Assembly: GCF_000350225.1 (NCBI RefSeq)
Contig: NW_005178916.1
Coordinates: 62,001 to 126,000 of the forward strand
Source: Chondrus crispus
Taxonomy: Eukaryota > Rhodophyta > Florideophyceae > Gigartinales > Gigartinaceae
Direction: 5' to 3'
DNA: 64,000 nt
Shown: positions 19,130-31,051 of the stretch, piece after piece
Numbering within the stretch: position 1 is the first letter of the stretch
Layout of the letters: every line of letters starts with the position of its first letter
Program-made: the position numbers and the translations under genes
Notes under the pieces: generated by a model
Told to the model about the DNA's origin: nothing
The model's input: only the letters and a program-made list of their open reading frames with translations
Databases searched by the model: none

Positions 19130-20556
19130 CGTCGCCATTGCCAATACATCGACAGAAGCAGCTGAAACTACATCCGGGTCAGAATGACAGCTGGCCCGCG
19201 CAGATATTGTACGCGAGGTCGGAGAGTTCTTTTCCTGTAGTAGGGATTGGATGAGCTTCTGTCCCTTTGTTCGTAGAAAAAGTGCTTTCATCTCCTTGTC
19301 TTCTGATGTCTCGTCTGGCATAGAAATATGAAAGGCGAGCATTGCGTTGTCGTCTTCCATAGCAAATCCCCTTTCTATTCATGCTCTCTCCTATAAAACG
19401 CAAGCATTGAACTGCCTGCCTCTGTCGCAGTGCGATCTCTTCATCTGCTTTGACGGCCCTTCTTCCCTTCATACCGCCTCGCGCCTGAAGTGATCGAGGA
19501 GTAGTGGACGGCGTGTCTTCATCGGGAATACCAGGGTTACTCTGGCTGCCAGTGACACTGCGTGTGGCATTTCCGGGATCCTCGTTACTGCCACCACTGC
19601 CAATAGAGCCACCATCCTCATTTACATGCCCGTCGCGAAGATCTTGTACGCTGCCTGTAGCAGCGTGCGGTGTATTATTATACTCGGAATCAACAGTATA
19701 CTCGGAATCAACAGTATAATTTTGGTGCTGATGAAGCACTTTGCATGCTTTGACATAGACCCATTGATTAGCGTCGAAATATTTGAAGTTGTACATGTTC
19801 CGTGCCTCTACATTCGTGGACAACGGATTAAACTCTTTCAAGTGCCGGGCAACCGCCATTGTAAATATTTGTCTGCGCTCACACCTGTAGGATTGAACCC
19901 ACGTACCTCTCGTAGACTCTTGTTGAACTTGGAAACTTCCTTGGATACATCTCCAACCTTCGCTCGAACGGGCAGCTTATCGCGCCTCTTATAGTTTTCA
20001 TCCATAGAAATGAAGTTCCTGTGAAGCCCTACGCGGAAGGCATCACTCGTCTGGTCAATGCCGAGCACAGGGTTCTCCGTTGTTGCCACCCACTCCTCAG
20101 CCAAGTGACCGAGCTCTTTGTACGACCAGTTCGGACCGCGTACCATGACTCCAATTGCTGAGGACAGAAGCGCCACGTGAGATCCCGCGGTGGGCACCCC
20201 TCTTCGTCGAAGGAGGTGATTTCGGATGCCTTTTGAGGACCAGCTGTTCTGTTTCGCGAGCGCACATGTAGTTGCTAGCTGGCTTCCCGCCACCCCAGGT
20301 GTTTCTACTGTGAGATTTAATCAGAATTAATGGTCTTGCGCCCTAATCAGCTTGTGACGAGCTCGTGGCAATCATCGCTTTGGGATATATCTCGTTTCAA
20401 ATCGGCCTGATTTGCCACGACAAAAACTCCAAACGCAGATTTAAAATTCGATATACGATGCAATTTGCGTCCTTGTGTCGCGGTGGAGACCAAACTTTAC
20501 CCTGATTTGGTAAATATCATATTTGGACCGAATTTGCTGCCGCGGTGGAGATGCTC
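19130..20556 (-). mobile_element. PIF/Harbinger-type element relic E2, left end lost
   Basis: The right end reads CGCGGTGGAGATGCTC followed by TAA. Its complement, GAGCATCTCCACCGCG, is also the left end of E1 at 56398, where it follows TTA. A three-base TWA duplication and this type of terminus are typical of PIF/Harbinger. The flank TAAAGAAATAAAC matches the inside of the MITE copy at 50072, so E2 jumped into such a MITE. Only the ORF1 gene remains and I see no DDE transposase. The left boundary merges with the F-box pseudogene and is uncertain. Confidence 0.65.
19179..20146 (-). pseudogene. Harbinger ORF1 (Myb/NAM-associated type) in E2
   Basis: The best start is the ATG at 20146 (MVRGPNWSYKELGHLAEEW), because the E1 copy begins at the same residue. 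The N-terminal segment is a Myb/trihelix-like DNA-binding fold (Trp-spaced helices, ENPVLGIDQTSDAF, NFISM). Then come KFN and FNPTGVSADKYLQ, and after a frame change FKYFDANQWVYVKACKVL, which resembles the NAM-associated C-terminal region of plant Harbinger ORF1 proteins. The final part is Gly/Ser-rich and then basic. In the intact family ORF1 binds the ends and helps the transposase enter the nucleus. One frame change near 19850 makes it a pseudogene. Confidence 0.65.
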
Positions 20557-20918
20557 TAAAGAAATAAACAATCGACTTAAAATTAATCTTGTGCTCCAAC
20601 TTCCTGTAATGCTCCTTGCAATTCTAAAAGATTTAAACCCCATTCAAATATTCGAACATTTCGAAATGATAATCAACGCGCTGCTTGTGCAACCCAGGGT
20701 TGCACATGTGGGAAAGCTAGAAAGCAGGATCTACTCTCTTTGCCGTGCCATCATTACCTCCTTTGAAACCTTTGCCCTTCCAGAGCCGTGGAAATGTGGT
20801 TACAGCTACAAGTAGCACACGTTGGAGAAAGGAAAGATGCAGAACGACGTTAAATTAATGTCGTGATCGCGTGATTGCGTGATTGCATGATTGCCAATCA
20901 CGATGAATGGAGTGGCCC
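20557..20918. mobile_element. MITE-like element, second copy, split by E2
   Basis: This is the inverted counterpart of the complete copy at 50072-50316. It shares AGAAATAAACAATCGACTTA at its left, and at its right CGTGATTGCGTGATTG followed by the same terminal sequence ending in GGCCC. About 220 bases (20615-20838) are absent from the other copy and contain a protein-like open stretch, so the shorter copy may be an internal deletion. The left half of this copy was lost or displaced when E2 inserted. Confidence 0.6.
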
Positions 20919-21289
20919 CATGGAATTACTCAATTCGGCACTATTGGGCGAGTCCTCTCTGTACTGTAACATGGACTCGGTCCCCGCCCCCTTCTCCGTA
21001 TCGCCTTATTCCACTTTTGCTTACCATTTTTTGAAACGGCGTAAACCCGCAAAACCAGTATTTTCGGGGGAAATTCAGAACGGCACATGACTCATTTTTG
21101 CGGGTTTACCCATTTCATTGATCTTTGCGTATCGCCACCTTATACATCTCATTGCGTGGTGTGCTTCTATCTGCACTATCTTTCTATGGGCTTCTGTCTA
21201 AGTGTCTATCGGACCGTTAGTCCTCATATGAGGACAAAACGTATTTTATTTTTTCTCGACAACGCAACTCGCCATTTCACTTCTGTTGC
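20919..21289. other. Gene-free stretch left of transposon A
   Basis: There is no gene here. The last 110 bases (21180-21290) are similar, in inverted orientation, to 37640-37745 on the far side of transposon A. A therefore landed in one arm of a pre-existing inverted repeat. Confidence 0.5.
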
Positions 21290-21293
21290 ATAG

Positions 21294-22150
21294 CCCCGTC
21301 CCACCTGCGTGCGGGAATTCCATCACGCTGGAATTTGGGTGAAAATTAAGTGAATTCGGTGAATCACCGTCTGTGCGTGAAACTCACCTGCCACCTCACC
21401 GGCTTCACTCAAATCTTCACCAACTTCACTCAAATATTCGCTGACCTCACCTAAATCCTGACAAGCCTCACGCAAGCCTCCACCTTCACACCGCTCAGGG
21501 ACGCCTCAAAACCCCTTCCCTGTTCCCCGTCCGTCCGCAACCCCTCCCCTGTTCCCCGTCCGTCCCCAGCCCCTCTCCTGTTCCCTGTCCGTCCCCAGCC
21601 CATCTCCTGTTCCTCGTCCGTCCCGGCCCTCCCCTGAGCACATCCCATATTCCCCGTCCGCCCGGCCCTCCTCCCCTGACCCCATCTCGTGGTCCCCTCC
21701 GTCACCCACCCCTTCCCTGAACCCATCCCGTGTTCCCCGTCCGTCCCCCGCCCCTCCCGTGTCCCCCGTCCGTCATCCGCCTCTCCCGTGTTCCCCGTCT
21801 GTCACCCGCCCCTCCCCCGTCACCCTCCGCTCTCTGGTTTCCTGCAAAACGAGTCTCCTACGCGCTTTCTGCGCCCTATCGGCGCCTGCAGAGCACAGGG
21901 CCCCCACGTCTCACCAATTTGACTGCGCCCTGACTTCGGAGTTCCGCCCCGCCTGTAGCTCCCACACTGCTCCTCTGCTGCGCTGTGACACACACCGGTC
22001 CAAGACCGAGACTTTTCTCCCTGTGTGGCGACCAACATTGTGATGACCAACATCGATAGCGCTGGTCCGGCTGTGTCTGTGTTTGAACCCTCTCCTTTCA
22101 AAGAGCAAGAAGCAGACGTGCGCAGGTCTGTTTTCAAAGAGTTGCAATGT
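21294..22150. repeat. Left terminal inverted repeat of A (about 857 bp)
   Basis: It matches the right repeat in inverted orientation. Outer part (21370-21500): short direct repeats around TTCACTCAAATNTTCACC, possible transposase binding sites. Middle (about 21500-21835): a pyrimidine-rich minisatellite, unit about 30 bases around CCCCGTCCGTCCCC. Inner part (from 22043): a copy of the transposase start. Confidence 0.88.
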
Positions 22151-22168
22151 AATGTATTTTTACCTTAA
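22043..22168 (+). other. Duplicate transposase start in left repeat of A
   Basis: The frame begins MTNIDSAGPAVSVFEP and runs 41 codons to TAA. Its first 36 or so codons match the start of the transposase in the right repeat (MNNIDSAGPAVSVFEP). It diverges at the inner edge of the repeat. It is probably a by-product of the long terminal repeat, but it could make a short N-terminal peptide. Confidence 0.6.
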
Positions 22169-22254
22169 GTCACTACCTGCGCATTAGTTCATTTGCCGCC
22201 AACACGGGAGCGTCCTCGGGAGGATCTCGGCCCCCGCTCTTGCGTATTGGTACG

Positions 22255-25200
22255 TCAGTCTACTGGAGCGCCCCGTGAGTCGTTTTTAGACCTGACCTTC
22301 TCCTCAAATGCTGCTCGATCATCGGAAGATATCGTTGCTCTGACTAGAATCTTTTCTGAATGCCATTTCTCCCAGCAGCGTTTACAAATTGCCTGTCTGC
22401 ATGTCACACACCACTGTCGCATTCGTGCTCCCCCTTTCTTCCTTAAAATGCGTCTGTTCAGCTTTAACGAATAGCTGTATGAACATAAAGAACAGTAGCT
22501 ATCCTTTCCTTTGACTCTCTGGTGTGAACTGTATCCTGTCAATCTTCGAGCAACGTCTGCGGGTCGATTGTACTTGGATACCGCATCCTTGACGTACAAA
22601 GGCACAGAATTGAACTGCACGCTCCTATTTCTACTTACATGACTTTGACTCTCTGAAGCTGTAAAATCCCTAGCAAGATGGCGAGCAAAACTGGATATTG
22701 TTGAGCATCTCGACACATTGTGTCGCACAGCGTTATAACCTTGCAAATAACCATTCTTGTAGGTCTCAAAATCTGGAAGAGCACCTTGCGCTTTTGCTAC
22801 AGAGAAGAGATGTACCACCGCGACGTTGCTCACCTGAGCACAGAGTAACCTTCCCAACACGCTAACAATTGGGTTTTCGGAAGCGTTGTCGTATGCCAAT
22901 TTCTTTAAAGCCCGACTAAACTCGTCTACACCCCCCTTGACATGATTCCAAAACACCAAATTTGATGGACGTATCATTCTGGCTAGTGGAAGTGGCCCGT
23001 GCTGTCCGATCAAATGCTTGTAGGCTTGACTTAAACTATAAAAAGATCAAAAGGAATACAAGTCCGTCGCGTGTGTATTTGTGAGCAGCTCGTCGTACTC
23101 TCTCGGGATCAGTCGTGCGGACTTCCCGACCCATTGAAAGCAGGAAAAGCGCAAGGATTCTAGAGAAAACTTATAATTGGCGATGAAAGATTCATGAAAT
23201 TCGAGAAGGACAGAGTAAATTAATTTCCCAATTCCCAGTTCGCTGCCCTTGGCAATCACTAGTAAGACCCGCGGTTTTCCGAGAACATCACAATGGTGTA
23301 GGCATTGCAATGTGTACTGTGTCGTGGGAACCACATCACGAAACACACGTAGTGTTTCATCACAGCGACCAACAGAATTTAAACGTAGAATCGGACCGTA
23401 TCTCTCTCGGGTATTCTCAGTTTTCTGAATAGTTCCCAATGCCGCCATAGTTTTGACTTCAATTGACCAAACGTTGATATCGTTGATATCGTCCTGAATC
23501 GCTGCGACACTATCTGGACTTCCGGCAATAATACTTGAAGACTTGGAGCCAATCACGCCAACAGAGCATATGTATTTCGCACAGTAGCGCATCGTCGAAC
23601 CACTAAAAACTCCCAGAGCCATATTACGATCAAAGAAATCTGGCAGACCTTGTAGAACTTGAGTTTCGTTCGCGGAGCCCTCTTTCATCCCCGGAGTGCT
23701 TGTCAATGGCTTCATAAACCATGACCCTAGAGACGCAGTATACATTGCCCGACGAAATCTCCTCCAGCTTGCACCTCTACGCTCCTGATGGGTAATGTTG
23801 GTCTGCTCTGTCACATTAATTTGAATGGCACCGCTGATGAGACCCTGTCTTAATTCCAACAATTTCGAAACAATCTGGGGGCGGCGTGTACACGCAGGTT
23901 CCCTGTATCCTAGCGTGCACTGAAGGGATGAAAGATGTCTGACAGTGACTCTTCTGTCGCTAAGAGATTCTAGACTGCAGTTCCGCAACTCCTGGATGGC
24001 ATCTGTAGTCGCGCCCTCGTCTGTACCAACTCGCTTTTGAAATCCCAGCGCGGCTGTTACGTCATCCCATTTGAATTTGATGGTAGATTCCGCCTCTTCG
24101 TCGTTTTGTGGTAGTGCTTCTGTGCCTCGAATGACGATTTGCTCACGTATCAACTCCGAGATACCATAAGTGTGCTGGTCAAATGTTGCACAAAAACCAG
24201 TAAAAAACGCATGAGTACATAAAAGCTCTCGCCAAGAACCACCACGGGTCTTCTGACTGAAGCAAGGTCAGGTGCTTCACACTTGAAAGTGCAAAGCCGA
24301 CTCGCAATCGATCCACAGACATATCCAAAAAATGGGCACTTCTGCTACCGCTCCACATTCTGTTAATACTCTGCTCAACTCCTGTAGCACTGTAAATTTC
24401 CTGAAAGTGTTCAGCCGTTCTCTCACTATCGTTGCGGCCAGTCTTCCAGCGATACTCACTTTTTAGGATTAACGTAAACAAATGTGCGCCAAACAAACTC
24501 GTATTGTTGTGGTACACTGCCGCCACACGTCCTGTAAAGCTTTCCCTGTACACAATCGCTTGAATCTTTTTCCCTGATGCTCGAGCCTGCTTTCGTATTG
24601 CGCTATAGACCGCCCTGCAGCCTTTTTCACTAATTTTCATACCCTTGTGTCTTTTAGATATAGGTCCGTCACCAAAGACAAACGGATAATCCAAACTTCG
24701 CTTGTGCGTGCCAATTCCAGTGGCACCGAGAGTGCCATTCAAGAAATATACAGTTTCCTTTTCGTTATGGCCTCTGTCCGCAGCAAAGAACGCGTCGCTC
24801 ATTGGTGCTATTGCGCCTGGTGTTGCAGCGCCTTGCAACAGTTGGACAAGTTTTTACCATACGTGAATAATGTTTTCTCTCGGCCTTGAGTAGTGACTGG
24901 CAAGAAATGCCGAGGTCAATGCAGAGCACAGGGCGTTATTGACGGGCCCCAAGGCCTTCTGAGGATTGTTAAGTTGTGACAGGTTTGTACACTGAGTAAC
25001 CGCTCGTGAATGTAACCGCTGATGATCGTTGTCTAAGCTCAGAATAGTTTGACCTGGTATGTAAAGTATCGCGCGGTTGATCACTGCAAGTTCGTTTTCC
25101 AGCTTTGTAATGAGCTGGTTTCCTAACACGGGCCTATTTTGCCATCCGTCTCCCAAGTGCTGAACTCTTTGCCTCCGTTCCGTTGTCCCACTTAACGCCG

Positions 25201-26310
25201 ACCAGATGTCATTGTACCGTTGCCTGCTTAGTTCCGTTTGAAAATAGAAGTCCTGATTCTCTGGGGCTGTTATGGTCGCCACATTGCTTCCATATGATGC
25301 TGCCTGGACGTGGGTTATTATGACTTTTCTTATCTCGTTCACAGTCGTAGGAGAATTTTTTCGTGCCTTCAGTACCCTGTTAAAATGTGCTTGGAGCTTA
25401 CAAAGGAAGGCGTCCGGCAAAAAAATGTTCAAAATCCCCAACAGCGACAACAAACTCTCTGTGACGATCTGATCTTCCTTTGCGGTGACCTTAATTTCTC
25501 GTGCAGCGTTTTCTAAGACGCCATTCGCCTCCCGCACAAAGCGCTCACCTAACAGTTGATCAGCGTCGTCCAGCTTGATTTGTACGTCGTCAAAAGCAGA
25601 GGCGTACTCCCACCCAGGCAAACCACCATGCCGCTGTGCTAAAGAACGTGCAGATGTGCTTCCTCGAAAATCGCGGTCACCTTCCGACGCAGCAGCAATT
25701 TTACTCGACGTAGGCCCCTGCAAATCATCTCTCACAGTTCCTTCTATGTCAGTGGCTTCCCATAGACTTTCTGTCGGCTCAGAAAAAATGGCAGACCAAA
25801 AGTCTTCAGTTGCGAGTCTTCTCGCCACATTCTCGTTTGACGGAATTAATTCTCTAACATTCGGCTGCTCAGGAACTGCATCTCGGTACAGTTGCTCTAT
25901 TTCATGGTCCGAAATGACGATTTCTGCTTGAGAAAGTGATTCATCAGAGCGGTGTTCATTTTCTCGAGAGCAATGGCCGTAGTAATTTCCCCTTCATCTA
26001 CCTCAAAAACTGATGCCATAGGAGATTCCGTTTCGTCAGAAAAAGGACAATCGGACCCCGATAGGACATCATCTGTAACACGCTCGTCTCTATCTGCGTG
26101 TATGCATACGTTCTCAGAAGAGAAGTCCAGCTTACGGCGAATGCGTGCAGCTCCATCTGGTCCATTTTGTGCTTCCAACTCTGCTCCTGCCTCGAATCCA
26201 TCACATTGCAACTCTTTGAAAACAGACCTTCGCACGTCTGCTTCTTGCTCTTCGACAGGAGAGGGTTCAAACACAGACACAGCCGGACCAGCGCTATCGA
26301 TGTTGTTCAT
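22255..26310 (-). pseudogene. Transposase of A: piggyBac-like catalytic core with inserted PD-(D/E)XK nuclease
   Basis: The start is the ATG at 26310 inside the right repeat. In order: an acidic N-terminus; a helical region (GWEYASAFDD); a first Asp motif (ILSLDNDHQRL, about 25030); a second Asp motif (FAADRGHN, then GTHKRS, about 24700-24780); a nuclease-like block with PGMKEGSANE, AGSPDS and SIEVKT (about 23700-23440); a third Asp motif FWNHVKGGVDEF (about 22930); and a C-terminal finger C-x2-C, then C-x2-C-x4-C-x2-C-x3-H (about 22370-22480). Asp motifs and finger follow piggyBac order. The gene is in at least four frame segments: a frame change near 25930, a TGG-TAA stop near 24850, and changes near 24170 and 23040. 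It is therefore inactive. In element D the nuclease motif is intact (SPDG). Confidence 0.7.
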
Positions 26311-26920
26311 CACAATTTTAGTCGCTACACAGGGAGAAAAAGTCTCGGTCTTGGACTGGTGTGCGTCACAGCGCAGCACAGGAGCAGTGTGGGAGTTACA
26401 GGCGTGGGGGAGCTCCGAAGTCAGGGCACAGGCAAATCGGTGAGACGTGGGGACGCTGTGCTCTGCAGGCGCCCATAGGGCGCAGAAAGCGCGTAGGAGA
26501 CTCGTTCGCAGGAAACCAGGGAGCGGAGGGTGACGGGGGAGGGGCGGGTGACAGACGGGGAACACGGGAGGGGGGGGACGGACGGGGGACACGGGAGGGG
26601 CGGGGGACGGACGGAGAACACGGGATGGGTTCAGGGAAGGGGTGGGTGACGGAGGGGACCACGGGATGGGGTCAGGGGAGGAGGGCCGGGCGGACGGGGA
26701 ATACGGGATGGGCTCAGGGGAGGGCCGGGACGGACGAGGAACAGGAGATGGGCTGGGGACGGACAGGGAACAGGAGAGGGGTTGGGGACGGACGGGGAAC
26801 AGGGGAGGGGTCGCGGACGGACAGCGAACAGGGAAGGGGTTTTGAGGCGTCCCTGAGCGGTGTCAAGGTGAAGGCTTGCGTGAGGCTTGTCAGGATTTGG
26901 GTGAGGTCAGTGAATATTTG
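26203..26920. repeat. Right terminal inverted repeat of A, inner part
   Basis: This is the counterpart of the left repeat and carries the transposase promoter region, the ATG at 26310 and the same minisatellite in complement (26520-26840). It is cut at 26920 by transposon B; the outermost 137 bases follow at 37323-37459. Confidence 0.88.
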
Positions 26921-27312
26921 CAGTCCATCAGATTTGACAAATTTTGAAATCGATTTGGAAACCTTGGTTCTGATTGGGGCAAGCATATTCTGATTCTGTC
27001 CCTGCTACCCTTATATCCACATCTGATGACCGTTACACTTCACTCACCGAATGTGCCCTGACCAGTCTTCAACTCCGAGCACTCTTTGAACTGCAGAGTG
27101 TTGCCACCCCACTCTCTATTTCCCCTTATCAAAGCGTGTTCGGAACGGCTCCAAACCAGCTGGTCCTATCTGTGTCATTTTACGTCCTCCTTATACGAGC
27201 ATGACGCGTAGTTTGAGGGCCCAAACTTTGTACATCGCATGCACAGTGACCCTTCGTTTTTCGGTCGCCGAAAGTAGCTCTTAAGATCAACAAGATATTG
27301 TGTGGTTCTCAT

Positions 27313-27942
27313 ATGAACTTTGGGACATATGAGTACGGATTGCAGATGGGGTGGACAGGATGCTCTTCCGAGAAAAAAGTTATGGGATGTTCCTCGTTGG
27401 GTTGTTCTGACAGTATTTGGCGTGATTTGGTGGAGAATGTTTCTGTGCCGGGATATACTTTATCTGTTCTACAACTTCACAAACATTGCTGTCGAGGGAG
27501 AGGCTGCCTAGCGTATGTCATCTCTCGGAACGAAAATCTACCGACGGGATCTATCATTCAAAAAATTGTGGTGAGGAGAGATCTTGCCTTGAGACTGTAT
27601 TGGAGATATTTGAAGAACGTTGCGATAAGAGGGGAAGTGGAACGGACCCATTCAGTGGTCAGTAGGGAATTCTTTCTCTCTGCAAAGACTGTCAGTGATG
27701 TACTTACAGGCATTGGGGATTACAAATTCTTACAGACACTATGCGAGAAAATGTGCAGAAAGTTCATTTCAAGGTTTAGCTCTGCATCGAAAACAGTGAG
27801 GCCATCCCTTTATTCACTCTGGATACTTACCTCATGCATTACTGTAGAGCTGTTTGCAGACGCTCTCAATGAAAGTGGAGTAATGCCTGTTTACTGTAGT
27901 CAAGAATACGATGATCATGTGTTTGGGTCGCTGGGTGCTTGA
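27313..27942 (+). CDS. Second reading frame of transposon B, unknown protein
   Basis: The first ATG (27313, MNFGTYEYGLQMGW) gives 209 codons. The sequence is Cys-rich near its start (CSSEKK, CSSLGC, HKHCCRGRGC) and otherwise basic and helical, ending VMPVYCSQEYDDHVFGSLGA. I recognise no domain. It lies tail to tail with the transposase-like gene, 300 bases from that gene's end and 390 bases from the left terminus of B. It could be an accessory DNA-binding protein of the transposon or a decayed host fragment. Confidence 0.45.
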   Translation: MNFGTYEYGLQMGWTGCSSEKKVMGCSSLGCSDSIWRDLVENVSVPGYTLSVLQLHKHCCRGRGCLAYVISRNENLPTGSIIQKIVVRRDLALRLYWRYLKNVAIRGEVERTHSVVSREFFLSAKTVSDVLTGIGDYKFLQTLCEKMCRKFISRFSSASKTVRPSLYSLWILTSCITVELFADALNESGVMPVYCSQEYDDHVFGSLGA

Positions 27943-30535
27943 GAAGATATTGAAGGAAGGTTTGAGGGTGCAGGTGGAAATCCTCCATTCGAGAGGACGT
28001 TTCTCCAAAGAATGGTAACGCAATTTGACAACGGTGCTAGAGGAAGCTCCCCGTATTGCCGTTGTGTTTTGTTGCCACTATCAGGAAGGTTCGGAGTGGT
28101 TGACAGGACTTCCGGACTATCTTCACAAGGAATTATGCTGATGAGAATCCCCCCGGTTCTCTTTCATTTAGAAAGCAGGAAGGCTACTTTACCTCTAGGG
28201 CTTTGAAAGTGTATCACGGTTTTCAGGAGCTGAGTCTATTTACATGGCGTAATCGTTCGTATATGGAGAGGTATCCTCCTCCGAAGGATATAGAGCTTCT
28301 GTATCAACACCCTCACTATCTGCTCTGTGCATGACTTCCATGGCGCCTATAGGCATCTCGGTGACTCTATTTTGACATTTAAGGAAATTGCATTCGCATC
28401 CAATACACCCGACCCCGTGCTTGAGACATGAGCACTGCCTCGTGCTACAGCGTTGATTACACTTACACCTTGCTGTTAACGATTTCATTTTCTTACTAAT
28501 TACGTCAATATCTTCTTCCCTTTCGAGCAGTAGAGCCCCGTCACTCATAAAGCCCGATGCGGAGTCGCAGCCGCCAATCGTTTCTGGTGATAAATCGTCA
28601 TTGCATGCTTTAAGCCAGTACTTGAAGATAATGTGTCTCACTCGGTTTGCCTGATGTATGATGCGCTCTGGCGGGGGGACTAGTTCTTGTAACGATTTTG
28701 CCCGATCTGCAACAAACTTTCTAATATCAAGGCACCATTCCTCGGACCCAACTTCATGTTCGCTAATGAACAAAGCCTTCATTCGAGGCTGCATCTCATA
28801 TTCACTCAAACCCTCGGACCTCCACTGGTCATGCAGTATACCATTTTGTCGATAGTCAGAATTTTCTAAACCCGTAATTTATCATCAAGTTTGACCGTTT
28901 CAAACTCTCCTCTCTTGGCACCCTCCCTCTCCCTTATAAGCTGCTTGCCAAATGAATCGCCTTTTTCAAACGAAGTAACAACTCCAAGCGCGTGCAAAAC
29001 ACTACGCCAAGATGCAGTACATTCTAGAATAGCTGCGGTGGACAATGTCGACGTCAAAGGTCCAACACAAACACGAGAACGCGAGTACACTATTTGTTCC
29101 AATAATTTAAGAACGCGAAGGCATAGCAAGTAATCTGCTCTTGAAATGGCAAGGTTGCCATCGCAGGTACGCAAAGAAGTACTGAAATAGTTGTCCAATT
29201 CTGCAACTGGGAAATGTTCTCGGTCATTGCACACGGGAAATATTTTGTGAAGGGGTATTTCGCTTGCTGTGCAAGCAACCTTCCACGATGCAATTTTGCT
29301 TGTTAGATGCCATATCTATGATGACTGAAGCCCACAGTTTCCCAGGAACAGCACATATCTCCTCAGACAAAAACCATGAGCCTCTTCGATATTCATCTCC
29401 TCGCGTTAGATAGCGCTGAGATAATTTGGTCAGCATTCGTCTTCGCTCCTTCGGACGCAGCAAAACCTCATCCATCGTAGATATATGCATAAACGAATTA
29501 AACGTCTTTGAAATCGCCTATGCTGTAGCATAACAGCGGAACTTCCTGGATAAAAAATAACAGTAAAATCTCCGAGCAGCTAACACCGGTGCAATACGAG
29601 ATTCCACAGTCTTGCCACAAATATCCTTCGAGCCCTCAATGCTTTTAGAGTGTAACAACGTTCGCAGTTTTTGTACTTCACTGATGGGGAGGAAACAGGC
29701 ATTTGGTACATCTGGGAGCGGAGCAACAATTTTGTGCTTTAGTTTCAGTGCTTCTATTTTCACTTCGTCATTACCACGCATATATACGGAGTCCACGTCA
29801 GTCTCAGCATTTTGTCGAGCGCAAAAAGAATGCAGTCGACCAAACAACGGTCCGTAGCGCACTTCAATACAGCAGTATCGACAAGCGGCTTCGTCCCGTT
29901 TGAACCTTTCGTCAAAATGTAACGACAGGTACCACATGCCTGTTTTCCAATCACTTCCCTTGGAGTCAAAGCACCACTACAGTGACTCATGACCGCGTCT
30001 TCAAAATCCCTGTATGATTCTACATCTTCCAAAGATTGCTGTCGAGGCGTGGGAAGGGGCCGTAGAACAAAACTTGTCTGTAAGCACCCATTGTTCCTGA
30101 AAATACAGAAACCCTGCTTCTCCCCTCGTTTTCTTGGCTCTATCTCAGACGCGAAATCTTTTGAATGCCGTGTTTGGTTGTGATGCAAGTAACAAAAATG
30201 TGCTTCTGGAAGTCTACATAGCAGAAACCGTGCGTCAGAAATGTTCATTCCCGAACGCCTGCTTAGATCGACACAAAAACGTTCTTGCGATTCATGTGTG
30301 TACAGAAGTAATTGCATGAGGGGAAGATTTCGTTATGATAGCTTTAGGTAAGGCGCAGACGCTTGTATATGCATGGATTCGAGGCATTGACAAATGCAGC
30401 ATTCCAATGTTTTCGTATTTGACTTGGAGACGTTCTCCGCTTTCAAGGTTGTAGGGCAGAGCGCGATTTCGCCCCATACCTTCTAGGATCACATATGACC
30501 CTCCAACCGTGACTTGAAGATCGACAATCGGAACA

Positions 30536-31030
30536 TTTAGCGGTGCGCAGGGTTATTAAAATGAACAGAGTGACTTACTTGTGTTGAATGGTTTTGCAAA
30601 GCGGTTCTTAAGTTGGACACACTTGGGGTTGCAGGTTGGGTGGCTCTCAGGGTTAGTGAGTGGTTGTGCCTGACCCCTTTTGCTTTCCCCGTCCGAACGC
30701 CGCGCCTTTTATAGAAATCGTAGCTGAAACTTAGAACAATACAGTACCTGCTAGACTATAATAAACTATCCTTTCACTCTACAAGTAATCTCCATACCAT
30801 CGCTTATGTCCTTGCCTTCAATCTCCCCGACCATCCTCTTTAGTACTAGTGGATACTGTACTCCTCCTTTGACAATTCTTTTAGGTATGGCATAGAAATT
30901 ATGTTGTAGTTCTATGGCATCCTTTTAAAGAATGGAGGAGCCAGTCCATTCAGGAAAGACACGCGCAGTATGTTTATAAAAAGTAAAACTACAAAGACAT
31001 ACATACTGTGCTTGTCCTTCAACCGTTACA
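30536..31030 (-). repeat. 3' LTR of gypsy C
   Basis: This 495-bp copy is nearly identical to 36346-36840. The left edge abuts the GAACA duplication, and the right edge ends GTTACA next to the purine tract. Confidence 0.95.
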
Positions 31031-31051
31031 ACTCCTCCCCCTTTAAGATGG

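Noticed and set aside
26361-26993. 210-codon Gly/Arg/Thr-rich frame in the right repeat of A, and its relatives at 21451-21726
   Set aside because: It is a translation of the minisatellite; any frame of a 30-base repeat stays open. No real protein features.
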